NCBI GenBank assembly: GCA_019423795.1
Contig: JAHZAT010000017.1
Span: 1-24,817, forward strand
DNA: 24,817 bases
Reading direction: 5' to 3'
Origin: Clostridiales bacterium
GTDB lineage: Bacteria; Bacillota; Clostridia; Lachnospirales; Lachnospiraceae
This document shows, one piece after another, positions 23,558 to 24,817 of the stretch. Each line of letters begins with the position of its first letter. Within the stretch, counting starts at the first letter, position 1. Position numbers and translations under genes: made by a program. A model generated the notes under the pieces. That model was not told the DNA's origin. It made no database searches and worked only from the letters and a program-made list of their open reading frames with translations.

Positions 23558-24208
23558 TTGAAAACAAAATGCACAAGAGGAATCATATATTTTATTGGTT
23601 TGATCGTGCTTGCACTTGGAATTGTATTAAATACAAAGACATTATTAGGAGTATCACCGATTATATCTATTCCATATAATATCTGTCATATCTGGCATTT
23701 AAACCTAGGAGCAATAACCTTTGTGTTTTACTGCTTTTGTGTGCTGATAGAGTCAATCTTAAAAGGAAAAGAATTTAAATTATATGAATTATTACAGATT
23801 CCAATGAGTCTTGTGACAAGTGTATTTATCAATATTTTTGACCAGTATTTAAATATTGTACCAGATACATTGGGACAGAAACTTCTGGTATTATTTTTTG
23901 CAATCGTTGTTACGGGAATAGGTGCAGCAACGATGGTTAATATGAAACTTGTACCAAACCCTGCAGATGCACTTGCAGCGACGATAGGAGATAAACTTGG
24001 CAAAGGCATGGGGATTGGCAAAAATGTTTTTGATGTTACTTGTTTTTGTACGTCAGGAATCATTGGACTTGTATTTACAAGACATATTATAGGACTTGGA
24101 ATTGGAACTGTACTGGCAGTTATTTTTACAGGAAGAGTCATTGCAGTTTATAATTATTTCCTAAAACATCCAATGCAGAATCTTGCAGGAATCACTGCAG
24201 AATTATAA
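23558..24208 (+). CDS. YczE/YyaS/YitT-family membrane protein (DUF6198-like)
   Basis: 216 residues with about five membrane helices and no cleaved signal. 'FIGLIVLALGIVLNTKTLLGVSPIIS' at the start and 'NPADALAATIGDKLGKGMGIGKNVFDV' in the middle are typical of the YczE/YyaS/YitT group, whose role is unknown. 'IIGLGIGTVLAVIFTGRVIAVYN' forms the last helix and tail, also a family pattern. The start is TTG at 23558, about 4 bases after AGAGGAAGAG; no other in-frame start is near, and this start gives the expected basic 'MKTKC' before the first helix. It follows the tyrS terminator and no obvious promoter was found in the purine-rich 70 bases before it. Confidence 0.82.
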   Translation: MKTKCTRGIIYFIGLIVLALGIVLNTKTLLGVSPIISIPYNICHIWHLNLGAITFVFYCFCVLIESILKGKEFKLYELLQIPMSLVTSVFINIFDQYLNIVPDTLGQKLLVLFFAIVVTGIGAATMVNMKLVPNPADALAATIGDKLGKGMGIGKNVFDVTCFCTSGIIGLVFTRHIIGLGIGTVLAVIFTGRVIAVYNYFLKHPMQNLAGITAEL

Positions 24209-24231
24209 GCCAGAGATAATGAAAGCCCTTT

Positions 24232-24817
24232 ATGTTACAAAAAATATGTAGAAAATTGTCGAAATTTATGATGTCTGGATTGTTTGGAGCGTGCCTGTTT
24301 ATGTATGGAATGCCGATCAGACGAAAAGGCTTATATGGTTTTGTAATCTTTCTGATCGTTTGTATGGCAGGTGTTTTTTGGCTTACGGATGGTAAATTAG
24401 AAGCTGTAGAGCAGGCAAGAAAGGATATGGTGCATGGCATTCATGAATTAAGATATGGAAAAGATCAGATTCCAGAAGAATTCAGATGAAATGATGCGTG
24501 TAATATCAGAACAGAAAAAATCATTATATTTAAAAGCATACGTAGGTTCCGTATATAAAGATGGAGTCTGGATGGAAGGCAGTGGACGTAACTCCGGGAT
24601 ATTACTATAATGTGGCAACACTTCAGAAGATGGTAAACACACCAGAACAGATTAAGAAGAATGCAGCATTAAAGAACAATGGGTACAAAGGAAAGCAGAC
24701 TGCAGGTTCTGGAAAAAGTGATAGGGACCTTACAGATAAAATGAAAGATGCAGCGAAAAATACAGCAATGATTTTGTTAGGTGCGGTAACAGTGCTCGTA
24801 ATTGCAGGCTTTATTTT
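24232..24817 (+). pseudogene. Decayed transglutaminase-like membrane protein (runs off the edge)
   Basis: Three collinear pieces in three frames. The first (ATG 24232 to TGA 24489) has a membrane helix (about residues 33-53) then 'DGKLEAVEQARKDMVHGIHE'. The second (from about 24482, stop near 24609) reads 'ISEQKKSLYLKAYVGSVYKD' and 'GVW', the segment before a transglutaminase core in such proteins. The third (from about 24570, open to the end) reads 'SGWKAVDVTPGYYYN', matching the 'W-x-x-VDVTPG' segment that follows the core, then ends in another membrane helix, 'AMILLGAVTVLVIAGF'. The core with its Cys-His-Asp catalytic residues, usually lying between DGVW and GWKAVD, is gone, so this is a deletion plus frameshifts. 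Any N-terminal membrane domain is also missing. Confidence 0.65.

Noticed and set aside
23137..23586. Minus-strand open frame of 149 codons across the tyrS 3' end
   Set aside because: Antisense to the conserved S4 domain and running through the tyrS terminator; no start signal or family resemblance.
1..24817. CRISPR array, transposase, integrase or prophage genes
   Set aside because: I found no regularly spaced repeats, transposase motifs, terminal inverted repeats, or integrase sequence; the tRNA-Leu gene has no duplicated 3' segment nearby that would mark an attachment site.

Overview
The window is a low-GC Gram-positive (Bacillota) chromosome segment, most likely from a gut Clostridia/Lachnospiraceae-type anaerobe. 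That placement rests on AT-rich codon use, strong AGGAGG-type ribosome binding sites, a Firmicutes-type 6S RNA, a large-subunit glutamate synthase of about 1,500 residues, a DNA polymerase I without proofreading residues, and the gene pairs polA-coaE and ACT/UPF0210. The genus is not assigned. No CRISPR array, insertion sequence, prophage or complete mobile element was seen; most of the window is housekeeping sequence.

Positions 1-2600 look like accessory sequence. They hold the tail of an unknown gene, an AT-rich HEAT/TPR-like protein of unknown role, and a decayed AAA-ATPase-like/PDDEXK_9 gene broken over two frames in three pieces. A bidirectional terminator separates these from a minus-strand unit made of a MATE exporter and a small frameshifted membrane-protein gene. 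The MATE promoter has a perfect 16-bp palindrome just past its predicted transcription start.

Positions 4190-10365 are the gltBD operon for NADPH-type glutamate synthase, with a clear promoter and terminator. Then come a DUF5662 protein, a strongly promoted 6S RNA gene, an AI-2E-family membrane protein, a 56-residue BFD-like [2Fe-2S] protein, and a tRNA-Leu(CAA) on the minus strand. The BFD gene and the tRNA share a bidirectional terminator.

Positions 12930-15880 hold a NUDIX hydrolase (minus) divergent from a lipoprotein and Rrf2-regulator unit, with the two -35 boxes on top of each other, followed by cysK. An inverted repeat over the cysK -10 box is a candidate operator for the adjacent regulator.

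Positions 16079-23486 are core genes: polA and coaE; then walJ/yycJ, an ACT-domain protein and a UPF0210 protein; then tyrS. The end of the window has a YczE/YyaS/YitT-type membrane protein and a decayed transglutaminase-like membrane protein spread over three frames, whose catalytic core appears to have been deleted.

The window does not clearly contain a new multigene system. The best leads are the orphan HEAT-like protein, the putative Rrf2/cysK and MATE operators, the broken small ORF behind the MATE gene, the overlapping divergent promoters, and two short coding-like relics between core genes.
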